Shown here one piece after another: positions 7,993 to 16,787 of a DNA stretch of 64,000 bases. Each line of letters starts with the position of its first letter. Positions within the stretch are counted from its first letter, which is position 1. Both the position numbers and the translations under genes were made by a program. Source of the stretch: Cytobacillus massiliigabonensis (GTDB lineage Bacteria > Bacillota > Bacilli > Bacillales > Cytobacillaceae). The notes below the pieces were generated by a model that saw only the letters and a list, made by a program, of their open reading frames with translations, did no database searches and was not told the origin of the DNA. The DNA lies in the NCBI RefSeq assembly GCF_900199725.1, contig NZ_LT904904.1, positions 581,259 to 645,258 on the forward strand, written 5' to 3'.

Positions 7993-9054
7993 TTGCGAAT
8001 GGGAAAGTTTAAAGTATTCATATTTTTTATTTCTATACTCTCACTGCTTACAAGCTGTTCGTCGACTGAAACTGTCTCTTCTAAAGAAGCTGATAAACTA
8101 GTTATATCTGACTACTTTCCCCAGGTTGGATTAGAACGATCCTATATTCAGTATGGGACAACAGGGGAAAATACGACCGTGAATGACATAGTTGTTTCAG
8201 AGACAGATGCCTCTGGAAAAGAAATGATCTACATAAAGGAAGCTGGCAGCCTAGCAGGTGAGAAAATCACTCAATACGAAGTGAATAACGATTCGATTCG
8301 GGTTGTCTATTTAATGAATGCGCTCAAAAATGAGGAAGCAGACGTTATAGAGTTAACTGCTCAGCCTGAGTGGAAAACGGGTGATGGGGATGATTCAGTA
8401 AGCTATTTAACCGAAACAGGTCTTGATATTGAGGTTCCTGCGGGTATGTTTAATCACTGTATTGAGGTAACGAATATTGCCAAAAGTAAATCGGGCGAAC
8501 ATAAAGTAGTTAAATACTACGCTCCAAAGGCAGGATTAATTAAAACCGTATTCTATTTAGAGGATGAAGGGGAATTTGTATTTTCCGAATTGCAAACTAG
8601 CAATCTTGATAGGATTAACGCTGAGGAGAAACAGCTAGATGAAAATAGTGATTCGCCGTCATCTGAACAGACTTTAACAAATGGAAGTACATATCGTAAT
8701 AACGAATACGGCTTTGTTTTTACCTATCCTAGTGAGTGGGATCAATATATTAAAATAAGTGAAGGGTCTTGGGCTGGTGATGCAGAAGCAACGATTGATA
8801 TTAATTACATAGAGGATAAAATCGATCAGAATGTATTTAGCATTGTTGTCTTTGATTACGTTGCAGAAGAGGAACAATGGGATCATCCAATGATGAGATA
8901 TTTAGCAGCAAATAACGGGAAAACCTTTGCTATATCTGTTGCGGTTGAACCAAGTGAGGAGCTGCTAAAGCCGGAAAACGAAAAGAAGCTTAAGTATATT
9001 CAGGAGATGATAGCCAATCTTGAAATAGTTGAGGATAGTTTCAGGTTTGAATAA
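7993..9054 (+). CDS. secreted lipoprotein, 353 aa
   Basis: This is a membrane-anchored lipoprotein of unknown function. A type II signal peptide ends in the lipobox LTSC (residues about 19-22). The mature part has an N-terminal beta-rich domain (about 30-205) and, after an acidic Ser-rich linker (about 210-230), a PsbP/DUF-like segment YRNNEYGFVFTYPSEW. The latter resembles a domain common in Bacillus lipoproteins. The start is TTG at 7993, 5 bases behind AAAGGAG; an ATG at 7999 is an alternative. A structured dispersed repeat begins 4 bases after the stop codon. Confidence 0.75.
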   Translation: MRMGKFKVFIFFISILSLLTSCSSTETVSSKEADKLVISDYFPQVGLERSYIQYGTTGENTTVNDIVVSETDASGKEMIYIKEAGSLAGEKITQYEVNNDSIRVVYLMNALKNEEADVIELTAQPEWKTGDGDDSVSYLTETGLDIEVPAGMFNHCIEVTNIAKSKSGEHKVVKYYAPKAGLIKTVFYLEDEGEFVFSELQTSNLDRINAEEKQLDENSDSPSSEQTLTNGSTYRNNEYGFVFTYPSEWDQYIKISEGSWAGDAEATIDINYIEDKIDQNVFSIVVFDYVAEEEQWDHPMMRYLAANNGKTFAISVAVEPSEELLKPENEKKLKYIQEMIANLEIVEDSFRFE

Positions 9055-9058
9055 TAAA

Positions 9059-9264
9059 GTGAAACTTCCATCAGCGGGGGAGTTCCAACTCATAGGTTGG
9101 GCTAGTGCCGATGCTGCCACAGGACGTGGCGTTCTTATTCGACTTTCATCACCTACTGATAGTTAGTTGAACCAAATGGGCAGTTGATCCTCCACTTAAA
9201 CTTCTTTGTTTCCTCGCCTTTCTTGAGGTAGGGGTCTTACTGCCCGTAAATCTGCGATAAAAGG
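9059..9264 (+). repeat. about 206-bp structured dispersed repeat, copy 1
   Basis: The element begins GTGAAACTTCCATCAG and ends near CTGCGATAA. It matches the reverse complement of 32161-32376 along its length. It contains complementary blocks GGGCAGT/ACTGCCC and CATCA/TGATag, which suggests a folded RNA or a non-autonomous mobile element. It begins just behind a stop codon, as the second copy does. No reading frame is present. Confidence 0.75.
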
Positions 9265-9334
9265 CTAGTAAATAATGAGTGAAAAGCTTTGAAGCTTAGA
9301 AAAAATGCCGGCATGTTCTTAGGGAGGGGCTATT

Positions 9335-10879
9335 TTGAAAAAACAGACCTTGGTTTGGCTTTTGGCCTTACTATTCTTTTATTCTTTTACAGGGAATGCG
9401 TCTGCATCCCCAATATTTAGTGACTTTAGTAACAGTTATTCAGCGAAGGCCGAAATTGAATACCTTGCAAAGAAGGGGATTATTGGCGGATATCCCGATG
9501 GCAGCTTTGGTGTAAATGATAAGATTACACGCTTACAGGCTTCTGCGATGATTATTCGTGCACTAGACTTGGATACAAGCAATCGTCCGAATCCAAACTT
9601 TAAAGATGTTAAAGCAGATGATGCTGGGTACGAACTAATTGCAGCAGTAGCAGATGAAGGAATAATGGGCGGAAATGAACAAGATGAGTTCAGACCGTCA
9701 GATACGCTTACGAGGGCTCAAATGGCTGCCATTCTTGTTCAAGCCTTTCAATTGAAGGGAAAAGCAGCCTATTCCTTCCGCGATGTGGATGATTCGCATT
9801 GGGCATCTGCAGCTATTAAAACCTTATTCCATAACGGCATTACAACAGGATATGCTGATAATACGTTTAAGCCAAATCAATCGATTACGCGTTCACAATT
9901 TGCTGTATTTTTGGCGAGGGTTTTAAATCCAAACTTTAAAGAAGTGAACGCATGCTATAAACCGAACAATGAGAAGAAACATGTTGTGAATGTTGCAGTA
10001 ACCACGCTTTGGGAAAAGCCAGATCGTGCAAGAGCGATCGATGAGCCTGCCATATCAAGTCATGTAAATGTCACGAAATGGATTTCTAGTATGAACTATC
10101 CGCAAAAAACTTGGCTGCTTGGCAAAATTGATTCACAGGCATTATATGGCCAGGAGGTGACGATTTTACAAAGCAGCGGAAATTGGTACAAGATTGCAGT
10201 TAAAGACCAATATTCTCCTAAAAATAGCAATGGATATCCAGGTTGGGTGCCAAAATCTCATATAACAGAGTATTATCCAAACTATGAAAATTGCAAGATT
10301 GCCATCGTGAGTGCAAATAAGGCCTCTTTATATAATACGAAAGCTGCTGCTAGTAAATTTTTAGAAGTAAGCTTTAATACTATATTGCCAGTTATGAAGG
10401 AAGAGAATAATTGGTTACAAGTCCAGACCCCAACAAATGAAGTGAAGTATATGAGAAAGCAAGATGTAAAGGTATTTGCGAATTACAAGAGTATTCCTAA
10501 GCCTTTACAAAAGGATTTAGTTGATACAGGAAAGCGATTCTTGAATTTGCCTTACCTATGGGCGGGGAATTCAGCATATGGATTTGATTGCTCTGGCTTC
10601 ACGCATAGTATTTATAAGCAGCATGGAATCTTAATTCCAAGAGACTCCACTGTTCAGGCACAACAAGGAGCAGCAGTTACGAAAAATAACTTACAGCCTG
10701 GCGATTTAATGTTCTTTGCCCATAATAAAGGGAAAGGGAACGTTCATCATGTTTCCATGTATATCGGGGATGGGAAAATGATACACGCTCCTAATTTTTC
10801 AAGAGCAGTTGAAATTGTCTCGATCAATACCGAACCTTATAAATCGGAGTTTGCTGGTGCTAGAAGATACCTAAAATAA
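9335..10879 (+). CDS. SLH-anchored NlpC/P60 cell-wall endopeptidase
   Basis: This 514-aa exported enzyme has a signal peptide (1-25, ending NASAS) and three SLH repeats (about 28-72, 91-133 and 150-192, with GIIGGYPDGSFG, GIMGGNEQDEFRPSDTLTRA and GITTGYADNTFKPN). Two SH3-like regions follow (about 240-300 and 315-380), then an NlpC/P60 domain (about 395-514). The catalytic residues are Cys419 in GFDCSGF and His in VHHVSMYIGDG. The SLH repeats should tether it to pyruvylated secondary wall polymer, where it would trim peptide stems. The start is TTG at 9335 behind AGGGAGGGG. Confidence 0.9.
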   Translation: MKKQTLVWLLALLFFYSFTGNASASPIFSDFSNSYSAKAEIEYLAKKGIIGGYPDGSFGVNDKITRLQASAMIIRALDLDTSNRPNPNFKDVKADDAGYELIAAVADEGIMGGNEQDEFRPSDTLTRAQMAAILVQAFQLKGKAAYSFRDVDDSHWASAAIKTLFHNGITTGYADNTFKPNQSITRSQFAVFLARVLNPNFKEVNACYKPNNEKKHVVNVAVTTLWEKPDRARAIDEPAISSHVNVTKWISSMNYPQKTWLLGKIDSQALYGQEVTILQSSGNWYKIAVKDQYSPKNSNGYPGWVPKSHITEYYPNYENCKIAIVSANKASLYNTKAAASKFLEVSFNTILPVMKEENNWLQVQTPTNEVKYMRKQDVKVFANYKSIPKPLQKDLVDTGKRFLNLPYLWAGNSAYGFDCSGFTHSIYKQHGILIPRDSTVQAQQGAAVTKNNLQPGDLMFFAHNKGKGNVHHVSMYIGDGKMIHAPNFSRAVEIVSINTEPYKSEFAGARRYLK

Positions 10880-10965
10880 GTTATTTAATATTGTCATTTT
10901 GAAGACGGGTCAGGCATAATAGAAAGAGCTAGTGGAAAAATATTCATATGAAATGGAGTGAAAAC

Positions 10966-11346
10966 ATGATTAAACAAATCGGTCAAATTATGCTCTATGT
11001 TAATAACCAAGATGAGGTTTTGAAATTCTGGACAGATAAAGCTGGATTTATCGTCAAGTCTGAAGAAGATAATGGTCAAGGGATGAGATGGATTGAAATT
11101 GCCCCATCAATGGATGCGGAAACGAGTATTATTCTCCATAACAAGGAATTTATTGCAAAAATGGAGCCCGAATTAAATCTTGGCACTCCTTCATTAATGT
11201 TTTTCACAGAACGCCTCGATCAATTGTATACAGACCTTTCTGCTAAAAGTGTAACTGTCGGTGAGCTAGTTACAATGCCGTCTGGCCGGGTATTTAACTT
11301 TGCCGATCCAGAAGGAAATTACTTTGCTGTCATGGAAAAAAAGTAG
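10966..11346 (+). CDS. VOC-family (glyoxalase/bleomycin-resistance fold) protein
   Basis: A 126-aa protein of the vicinal oxygen chelate fold, with the paired beta-alpha-beta-beta-beta layout (IGQIMLYVNNQDEVLKFW at the start and FADPEGNYFAVMEK at the end). Members bind metals or small aromatic compounds, and the substrate cannot be read from the sequence. The ATG at 10966 follows GGAGTG at good spacing; the longer frame from 10948 includes this ribosome binding site and is rejected. It is monocistronic with its own terminator. Confidence 0.8.
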   Translation: MIKQIGQIMLYVNNQDEVLKFWTDKAGFIVKSEEDNGQGMRWIEIAPSMDAETSIILHNKEFIAKMEPELNLGTPSLMFFTERLDQLYTDLSAKSVTVGELVTMPSGRVFNFADPEGNYFAVMEKK

Positions 11347-11358
11347 TTTAGTTTATGT

Positions 11359-11388
11359 GGACCAAATCGCACATGATTTGGTCCTTTA
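11359..11388 (+). terminator. rho-independent terminator
   Basis: The stem GGACCAAATC/GATTTGGTCC with a 6-base loop is followed by TTTATTATT. It ends the VOC gene. Confidence 0.8.
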
Positions 11389-11610
11389 TTATTGTAATAT
11401 CCCTTGAACTTGAGGACACCAGTTCCCTTATTTTTGAAGAAATTTGCTGATTCTTTTTCTTTGTGGACATACGTTTCGCTATTTTAATAAAAAGCAGTGA
11501 TTTTCAAGTGAATTTTAGTAAATAACGTACTAGGTATCCGTTCAGCCGTAAATTACAGTCATTTAATCAAAGTAACGGCTACATTGTCCGTCTGAGGGTT
11601 TCGCCACATT

Positions 11611-11632
11611 ATTAATCAAACGTTTGATTAAT
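11611..11632. repeat. 22-bp perfect palindrome, core TTAATCAAACGTTTGATTAA
   Basis: This is the same 20-bp core as at 2694 and 44493. It lies 17 bp upstream of the -35 box of the AraC-type gene, a position suited to an operator or activator site. The rest of the 357-bp gap has no gene. Confidence 0.65.
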
Positions 11633-11649
11633 TTTGCGCCTCGTATTTT

Positions 11650-11678
11650 TTGAAAATTATAATATTTTGATGTATAAA
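11650..11678 (+). promoter_or_regulatory. sigma-A-type promoter of the AraC-VOC operon
   Basis: TTGAAA at 11650 and TATAAA at 11673 are separated by 17 bases. The start codon at 11704 is 26 bases beyond the -10 box. This is a good match by sequence and position. Confidence 0.6.
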
Positions 11679-11703
11679 CATAAATAGATAGGGGGACGTT
11701 GAG

Positions 11704-12489
11704 ATGCGAAATTCGAATGATCAAGTGAAAGCAGTTATTGCTGCAATTGAATATATGCAAAAGCATTTAGATGAAGAAATCACATCAGAAGAGCTAGCTT
11801 CTCTCGCAGGATATAGCCCTTATCATTTTTCGAGATTTTTTAAAGTGGTCACAGGCGTGTCACCCCGGCATTATTTATCTGCCTTACGTATAGAGGCGGG
11901 GAAGAGAATATTGGTGGATTCATCCTCTTCATCTATATTAAAAACACTGCTTACAATTGGATTTAGGAGCATGGGAACATTTAGCACGAAATTCAAGCAA
12001 TTTGTTGGTCTTTCCCCAAAGCAATTTCAGCTGCGTACGGAAGACTTGCACGAATTTATTAACCAATATGAACGCCAGGATAAGCTTGAACAGAATAAAC
12101 TTTCTCCTCCAGTTGTTACCTGTCACCTAGAAGTTCCTGAAGGTTTTAAAGGTCTCATTTTTATTGGACTATTCCCGCGCCCGATTCCAGACCAAAGGCC
12201 TGTCGCTGGAACAGCCATTACTCATAATCGAACAAACTGCGTGTTCTCCTCTGTGCCATTAGGAACCTACTATGTTTTAGCCGCAGCACTTCCTCTAAGC
12301 TTTCATCCAAAAGACTATTTTCTTTTAGATACATCTTTAAGGGGCAAGTCGGATCATGCAATTGAAGTTACAGAAGGAACAGCGGCAGAAGTGAAGATCA
12401 AGCTTAGAGATCCTATGCCCTATGATCCGCCAATCTTAATTAATCTCCCCCAGCTATTATTTGAAAAAGTAAAAAACAAAGCAAACTAG
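11704..12489 (+). CDS. AraC-family transcriptional regulator
   Basis: A 261-aa regulator with an N-terminal AraC DNA-binding domain (residues 8-110) of two helix-turn-helix units, SEELASLAGYSPYHFSRFFK and the second around SMGTFSTKFKQFVGLSPKQF. A C-terminal domain of about 130 residues follows and has no motif I can name with confidence. The ATG follows AGGGGGACG. It heads a probable four-gene operon with two VOC proteins and an SRPBCC protein, so it may control its own operon in response to a small molecule. The second helix-turn-helix lacks part of the usual consensus (TIGFRSMGTF). Confidence 0.85.
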   Translation: MRNSNDQVKAVIAAIEYMQKHLDEEITSEELASLAGYSPYHFSRFFKVVTGVSPRHYLSALRIEAGKRILVDSSSSSILKTLLTIGFRSMGTFSTKFKQFVGLSPKQFQLRTEDLHEFINQYERQDKLEQNKLSPPVVTCHLEVPEGFKGLIFIGLFPRPIPDQRPVAGTAITHNRTNCVFSSVPLGTYYVLAAALPLSFHPKDYFLLDTSLRGKSDHAIEVTEGTAAEVKIKLRDPMPYDPPILINLPQLLFEKVKNKAN

Positions 12490-12550
12490 AAGAAATTTCC
12501 GATGCCTTTTATTGTTAAATTAAGGGTATTAACTACTAGGAGGGATCGTT

Positions 12551-12907
12551 TTGCTAAATCAAGTGTGTGTATTGACAGTGAAGGTAGACGATATAGAGAA
12601 GGCAGTTGAATTTTATACACAAGTGCTGTCCTTCAAAGTTTCAAAGTATTACGGGGAAAAGCTTGTTAGTTTAGTGCATAATGATATGCCCATTGTATTA
12701 GAAGAAACAGAAGCGATTGGTACTGAGGCACGTCAAAGTGTTTTATTAGGAATTCTATCGGAAAATCTTGATAAAGATGTTGATGAACTGAAAGCAAAAG
12801 GTGCAGAAATTCTTTTTGATGAGCCCCAGCCATGCCCGCCTGGGCGCTATACGATTATTAAGGATCCAGCAGGAAATCAAATTGAAATCGTCGAGTTTTC
12901 CAGCTAG
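12551..12907 (+). CDS. VOC-family protein
   Basis: A 118-aa vicinal oxygen chelate protein with VCVLTVKVDDIEKAVEFYTQVL at the start and IIKDPAGNQIEIVEF at the end, typical of glyoxalase-like proteins. It starts with TTG at 12551 behind AGGAGGG. It is the second gene of the AraC operon and is followed 5 bases later by the SRPBCC gene. The substrate is unknown. Confidence 0.85.
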   Translation: MLNQVCVLTVKVDDIEKAVEFYTQVLSFKVSKYYGEKLVSLVHNDMPIVLEETEAIGTEARQSVLLGILSENLDKDVDELKAKGAEILFDEPQPCPPGRYTIIKDPAGNQIEIVEFSS

Positions 12908-12912
12908 TTGTT

Positions 12913-13362
12913 ATGATGCCTGTGATTAAGCATCAAACGTATATTAAGTCGCAGCCAGCGAAAGTATTCCAAATGTTAACAACCGCTGATGGTTGGAATG
13001 CTTGGTTTACGGATCGGACAACCATTGCGTGGAACAAGGATGGAACAGGTGAAATCCGGCTAAGATGGGCTATTAATAGGGAGAAAATGATTGAAGATGG
13101 CGGAAAAATAATAGAAGCTACCCCTGATGAATCTTTTATTTTCCAATGGTGCCCTGGAGAAAGCCAAACAACTGTGAAATTCAATGTACAGCCATTTAGG
13201 GAAGGAACATTATTAGCTGTTGAAGAGCATGGGTATTCAAATAAAGATATTGGCACTTGCATCGAATGTGCGATTGGCTGGGGAGAAGCTTTGACCTTAT
13301 TAAAAATCTATTTAGAGCACGGGATTGTTCTTAAAGAGGATTTATTCGCAGGAGTGATATAA
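12913..13362 (+). CDS. SRPBCC (AHSA1/START-like) protein
   Basis: A 149-aa protein of the SRPBCC fold. The start KHQTYIKSQPAKVFQMLT and the WNAWFT segment are typical of AHSA1-like proteins, with a C-terminal helix GWGEALTLLKIYLEHG. The fold encloses a hydrophobic pocket for a small ligand. There is no clear ribosome binding site, so translation is probably coupled to the VOC gene that ends 5 bases upstream. The next VOC gene begins directly behind its stop codon. Confidence 0.82.
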   Translation: MMPVIKHQTYIKSQPAKVFQMLTTADGWNAWFTDRTTIAWNKDGTGEIRLRWAINREKMIEDGGKIIEATPDESFIFQWCPGESQTTVKFNVQPFREGTLLAVEEHGYSNKDIGTCIECAIGWGEALTLLKIYLEHGIVLKEDLFAGVI

Positions 13363-13743
13363 ATGATCTATGAAGTGACTTTTCAGGTTCGAGTAACTGA
13401 TATTACTGAAGGAAAAGGGTGGTATCAAACATTATTAAGTCGAGAGCCCGATTTTGTCCCGCATGAAGGCTTCGCAGAGTGGGAGCTTATTCCTAAATGC
13501 TGGCTGCAAGTAGCTGAAGGAACACCTGCAGAAAGCAGCGGCCCCCTTAGACTAGGTGTGATGAATATAGAAGCTGAGCGGGAGAGATTAGTGAAGGAAC
13601 TAAAGATAGATATTTTTAAAATATATGAAAGACCAGAAGTGCCTGTAAAATGGGGGACTTTTTCGGACCCCTGGGGTAATCAGATAGGGCTGTTTGAGTA
13701 TTTGAGTGAATTGGAGAAGGTTGGAAAGATGAATGGAGTTTGA
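13363..13743 (+). CDS. VOC-family protein, last gene of the AraC operon
   Basis: A 126-aa glyoxalase-fold protein (VTFQVRVTDITEGKGWYQTLL and FSDPWGNQIGLFEY). Its ATG follows the previous TAA with no gap. Together with the upstream VOC and SRPBCC genes it suggests binding or modification of a small hydrophobic compound, possibly drug or toxin resistance. This is inference only. The 52-bp tandem array lies behind it. Confidence 0.82.
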   Translation: MIYEVTFQVRVTDITEGKGWYQTLLSREPDFVPHEGFAEWELIPKCWLQVAEGTPAESSGPLRLGVMNIEAERERLVKELKIDIFKIYERPEVPVKWGTFSDPWGNQIGLFEYLSELEKVGKMNGV

Positions 13744-13815
13744 GTGATTAGGGTTTAGTTTACTTTAATGCTTGAACTGTGCTTTTGAGCTTGAAATGGT
13801 TTTTATCTCATGACC

Positions 13816-14050
13816 GAGTCCGAACAATGGCCAAGTTCGGACAGGATCGAGCGGAATGTGCAAGACCGAGTCCGAACAATGGCCAAGTTCGGACAGGATC
13901 GAGCTAAATGCGCATGATCGAGTCCGAATAATAGTCAAGTTCGGACAGGAACGAGCTAAATGTGCATGATCAAGTCCGAATAATAGTCAAGTTCGGACAG
14001 GAACAAGCTGATTGCGCATGTTTGAGTCCGAACAATAACACCCTCCGGAC
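13816..14050. repeat. 52-bp tandem array A, about 4.5 units
   Basis: GTCCGAA recurs at 13818, 13870, 13922, 13974 and 14026, which is an exact 52-bp step. In each full unit GTCCGAAC (or GTCCGAAT), nine bases and GTTCGGAC form a hairpin, followed by AGGA and a less conserved part. The last unit is degenerate. The same period and hairpin occur in array B at 46537. The array sits between two convergent operons. Confidence 0.9.
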
Positions 14051-14145
14051 ACGAAAAGGCTTTTTCTCTAGGTCGTTTCTAACTAGAACAATCATCAGAC
14101 ACACCCAGCTTTTCCCCGCAAACTTAGGATAAACTTTTACAAAAA

Positions 14146-14180
14146 AAAATTGTAGCGAAGAATATCTTCTCTACAATTTT
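14146..14180 (-). terminator. rho-independent terminator of the DUF4062 operon
   Basis: A long stem (AAATTGTAG...CTACAATTT with an inner GAAGA/TCTTC) is preceded on the plus strand by an A-run, which gives a T-tract when read on the minus strand. It abuts the stop codon of the 70-aa gene. Confidence 0.85.
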
Positions 14181-14393
14181 CTATGCATTTCTAAATAGTC
14201 TCGTTGGACGAGGCATGATTTTATCTGATTCTTTAAGTACTTTATTTAGTGTATCAATGTTGTTAGCAACGGAATCACTGAAGCTCCGTGGGCCAAGGAT
14301 TTTCCCTTTATTTTTCTGAATGGTTTTTCCTGCTGGGGAACGTCTTGCAACGATTGTGCCAGAGCTATGATAATTTACTCGTTCTTTGCTCAT
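14181..14393 (-). CDS. small basic protein, partner of the DUF4062 gene, 70 aa
   Basis: I do not recognise this family. It is a 70-aa basic protein (ARRSPAGKTIQKNKGKILGPRSF) with a helical middle (NNIDTLNKVLKESDKI). Its ATG overlaps the stop codon of the upstream DUF4062 gene by 4 bases (ATGA), so the two are translationally coupled. A strong terminator follows directly. The tight coupling suggests a functional pair, for example a regulator or effector subunit. This is inference. Confidence 0.65.
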   Translation of the reverse strand: MSKERVNYHSSGTIVARRSPAGKTIQKNKGKILGPRSFSDSVANNIDTLNKVLKESDKIMPRPTRLFRNA

Positions 14394-15625
14394 TTTGTCC
14401 CTCCTATCAGCATAATCAAAAATTGAAAGAAATGTCCACTTTCGTTTATTATAGCATATTCAATCTCATCTGAATATGCGCGAACTTGTTCTTTAGACCA
14501 CCAGTCAAGGAACGTAAAATGGAGGCAGAGCACATATTCACCTATTGGTTCGGTAATATAGAGCGTCTGTTTTTCTTCTAAAAAGGCAATGAGCCGTTCT
14601 TGATTATTATATGCCTCTACGACAAAAACATCCTCTGATTCGGTCAAATCAAAAAAGTCAGGTGCAGTTATTTCACCAAATTCAGCCATTCGCTTTAAAC
14701 AATTTCCATCGTATTTATATAGGGAAGCCGCTAAGCATTCAGAAACAGTGTTTACGTGGATCGGGTTTGTATCAGGCGTTTGTACGATCGCTCTCGGTTC
14801 ATCAAGAAACAGTAAACCGCTTTTTAAAAAGTTTGACCATGCTCTTTTCGTATTTTGCACAATGGAATTTCTTTTATCCAGCATAATTAGCGTATAATCT
14901 GCATAATTTAACAAAAAGGATGCTTGTCCTTTGAGCTGCTCCAATTGATCTCTTTCTTCAATAAGACCAACAACTGACCTTAGTGACGTGCTAAGCATCG
15001 CAGAAATTGTGCTTGCTTCTTTTTCAGAACGGGAGATATTAAAATCATAAAGCCATTTTCCATTGGAATAAATATCATAAAGAAAGGCCCATACAAATGG
15101 ATCTGCAGCCTCCAGCAGGGTTTTCGCTATTCCATCCTGCTTCACTTGTTCATTTATCCAGTCCTTTAGCGGGTCAAACGGTGACCCAGGAAGCCTGTGA
15201 TGATCCCTTAAATAGATCTCATATAAATTCTTAAATTCCTTCTGTAAAAGCTTAAAGTTATTTTTGATCTCTGGTGATACAAAAACGAGGATATGCTTTT
15301 TCTCTAATAGTGCCGCCTTATATTCAAGATAGGTCGGTGTGACATTCCCGCGCAGCAGCGAACGACTGGCACCTGATCTCTTATTGATCAGCAAAACAAA
15401 TACATCACTGGACTTGACAACATCCTGGCATTGTTTTAACGTATCCTTTTCCCAAGTGCCAAAGTCTCCATCTTCAAAAATCGGCACTTCATGTCCGCTT
15501 TCTTCAAGATGCTTTTTAATCAGCTTTCTTGGTCCTTTAAGATCCTCCTCATATGCGGAGCTAATAAAGATTCTTGTCTTATTGATCAGCGGAAACTCCC
15601 CCTTTCCCCTTAGGTAGTTACCCAT
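14390..15625 (-). CDS. DUF4062-domain protein (TIR-like N-terminus), candidate defence protein
   Basis: A 411-aa protein. Residues about 15-115 match the DUF4062 pattern: TRIFISSAYEEDLKGPRKLI, then HEVPIFEDGDFG and SSDVFVLLINKRSG, a TIR/SIR2-like alpha-beta fold seen in STAND and other predicted defence proteins. The remaining 290 residues have a helical part (DQLEQLKGQASFLL) and no NTPase motif that I can find. The start is uncertain: ATG at 15625 overlaps a TATAAT-like stretch, whereas a good AAAGGGGGAG lies 6 bases before an in-frame CTG at residue 13. It forms an operon with the 70-aa gene. Confidence 0.7.
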   Translation of the reverse strand: MGNYLRGKGEFPLINKTRIFISSAYEEDLKGPRKLIKKHLEESGHEVPIFEDGDFGTWEKDTLKQCQDVVKSSDVFVLLINKRSGASRSLLRGNVTPTYLEYKAALLEKKHILVFVSPEIKNNFKLLQKEFKNLYEIYLRDHHRLPGSPFDPLKDWINEQVKQDGIAKTLLEAADPFVWAFLYDIYSNGKWLYDFNISRSEKEASTISAMLSTSLRSVVGLIEERDQLEQLKGQASFLLNYADYTLIMLDKRNSIVQNTKRAWSNFLKSGLLFLDEPRAIVQTPDTNPIHVNTVSECLAASLYKYDGNCLKRMAEFGEITAPDFFDLTESEDVFVVEAYNNQERLIAFLEEKQTLYITEPIGEYVLCLHFTFLDWWSKEQVRAYSDEIEYAIINESGHFFQFLIMLIGGTK

Positions 15626-15719
15626 ATTATACCATTATAAAATCAAGTAAATACACAATAGACAGAAAATTTGAATTTATCGCAGACAGACCCTCCGCTG
15701 ATTGAAGTTTCTCTTTTTC

Positions 15720-16574
15720 TTATAGGCTCTCCTTTAGAAATCTAAGTACCTCTTTAAATGTCTCCGCAACTGCCGGATCTTTCATATTCTCATCAAATGA
15801 GTGCTTGCCATTTTCAATAGTAATTAGCTTATTCTTAATACCTGCACCGTTCAGTGCCTCACGCATGAATACGGACTGCTCATAAGGAACATCATCATCT
15901 GCATCTCCGTGCAAAAGAAGTGTTGGCGGGTAGTTTTTATCTATTTTTTTCAATGGACAAAATACATCGGGAGCCTCTTCCTTGTTGCCGGTTAAATAAT
16001 CGATCCACTTGCCTTGCTGACGGCAATATAAGTATATGGCGAAGCGGCGCTCGATTGGACCTTCGGATAGGGCCTCTTTTTGAATGAGCTGATGTACAAG
16101 AACCTCTGGAACAGCCGTCATTTTTGAAAAATATGGGCTGGGCTGTCGAGACCAATCCCCAGCAATATCCCCGTAGCCATAAAAAGAAACAATCGCATTC
16201 GGGCGAACTTGAAAGGTTCCAGACAATAGCGCAAGATAGCCGCCTGCAGAACTTCCAATTACAGCCATTCGATCAGGATCGAAGCCAAACGTACCTGCTC
16301 CTTGTTCCTTCAGCCAGATAAGAGCATCCTCAATGTCCTGCTTAATGGCTGTCAGCTCGGATTCTGGTGCTAGACGATAATCAATCGTGCATACGTTATA
16401 GCCTGCCTGCAAATAAAGATTTATTTGTTCCTCTTTCATATCCGTTCTTGTCCCAAAGATTAATCCTCCCCCGTGAATATAAACAATGAGTGGCGCATGC
16501 TTCTCCTCAATGGCATAAAAATCTCCTTTAATTTTACAGCCATCCACTTCCTTATATATAAATGTTGTCTTCAT
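15720..16574 (-). CDS. alpha/beta hydrolase, Aes/HSL-type esterase
   Basis: A 284-aa cytoplasmic carboxylesterase of the hormone-sensitive-lipase family. The oxyanion motif HGGG is in YIHGGGLIFG and the nucleophile is in VIGSSAGGYLA. The acid is likely the Asp in HGDADDDVP and the His is in GKHSFDE. The length is usual for the family. The ATG follows AAAGGAAGG. It is monocistronic, and the substrate cannot be assigned. Confidence 0.87.
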   Translation of the reverse strand: MKTTFIYKEVDGCKIKGDFYAIEEKHAPLIVYIHGGGLIFGTRTDMKEEQINLYLQAGYNVCTIDYRLAPESELTAIKQDIEDALIWLKEQGAGTFGFDPDRMAVIGSSAGGYLALLSGTFQVRPNAIVSFYGYGDIAGDWSRQPSPYFSKMTAVPEVLVHQLIQKEALSEGPIERRFAIYLYCRQQGKWIDYLTGNKEEAPDVFCPLKKIDKNYPPTLLLHGDADDDVPYEQSVFMREALNGAGIKNKLITIENGKHSFDENMKDPAVAETFKEVLRFLKESL

Positions 16575-16662
16575 TCCATATCCTTCCTTTCATTCGCTCG
16601 TTAACGATTTAAATTATAGTACACCGATGCTAGAAACAAATAAATCGAGTGAATCTTTAATG

Positions 16663-16720
16663 TTTTTGCAATGTAAACCCTTTCAATTTTATTCGATTGT
16701 TATGCCTGATTTCCTATAAT
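16663..16720 (+). promoter_or_regulatory. promoter of the fdrA operon with conserved upstream site
   Basis: The block TTTTTGCAATGTAAACCC followed by TTTCA lies six bases upstream of TTCGAT (-35, 16692) and TATAAT (-10, 16715), with a 17-base spacer. The same layout occurs at 25833-25890 before the MFS gene. TGTAAACCCTTTCA is one base from a cre consensus and could bind CcpA, or the site could serve the response regulator encoded in this cluster. A GC-rich repeat separates this promoter from fdrA. Confidence 0.65.
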
Positions 16721-16787
16721 GCAACTGAGGTTAAGTTATTGTTTATCTATTTACCTAAGGCTCATTCAAAAACAATGTTTGGCAGAG

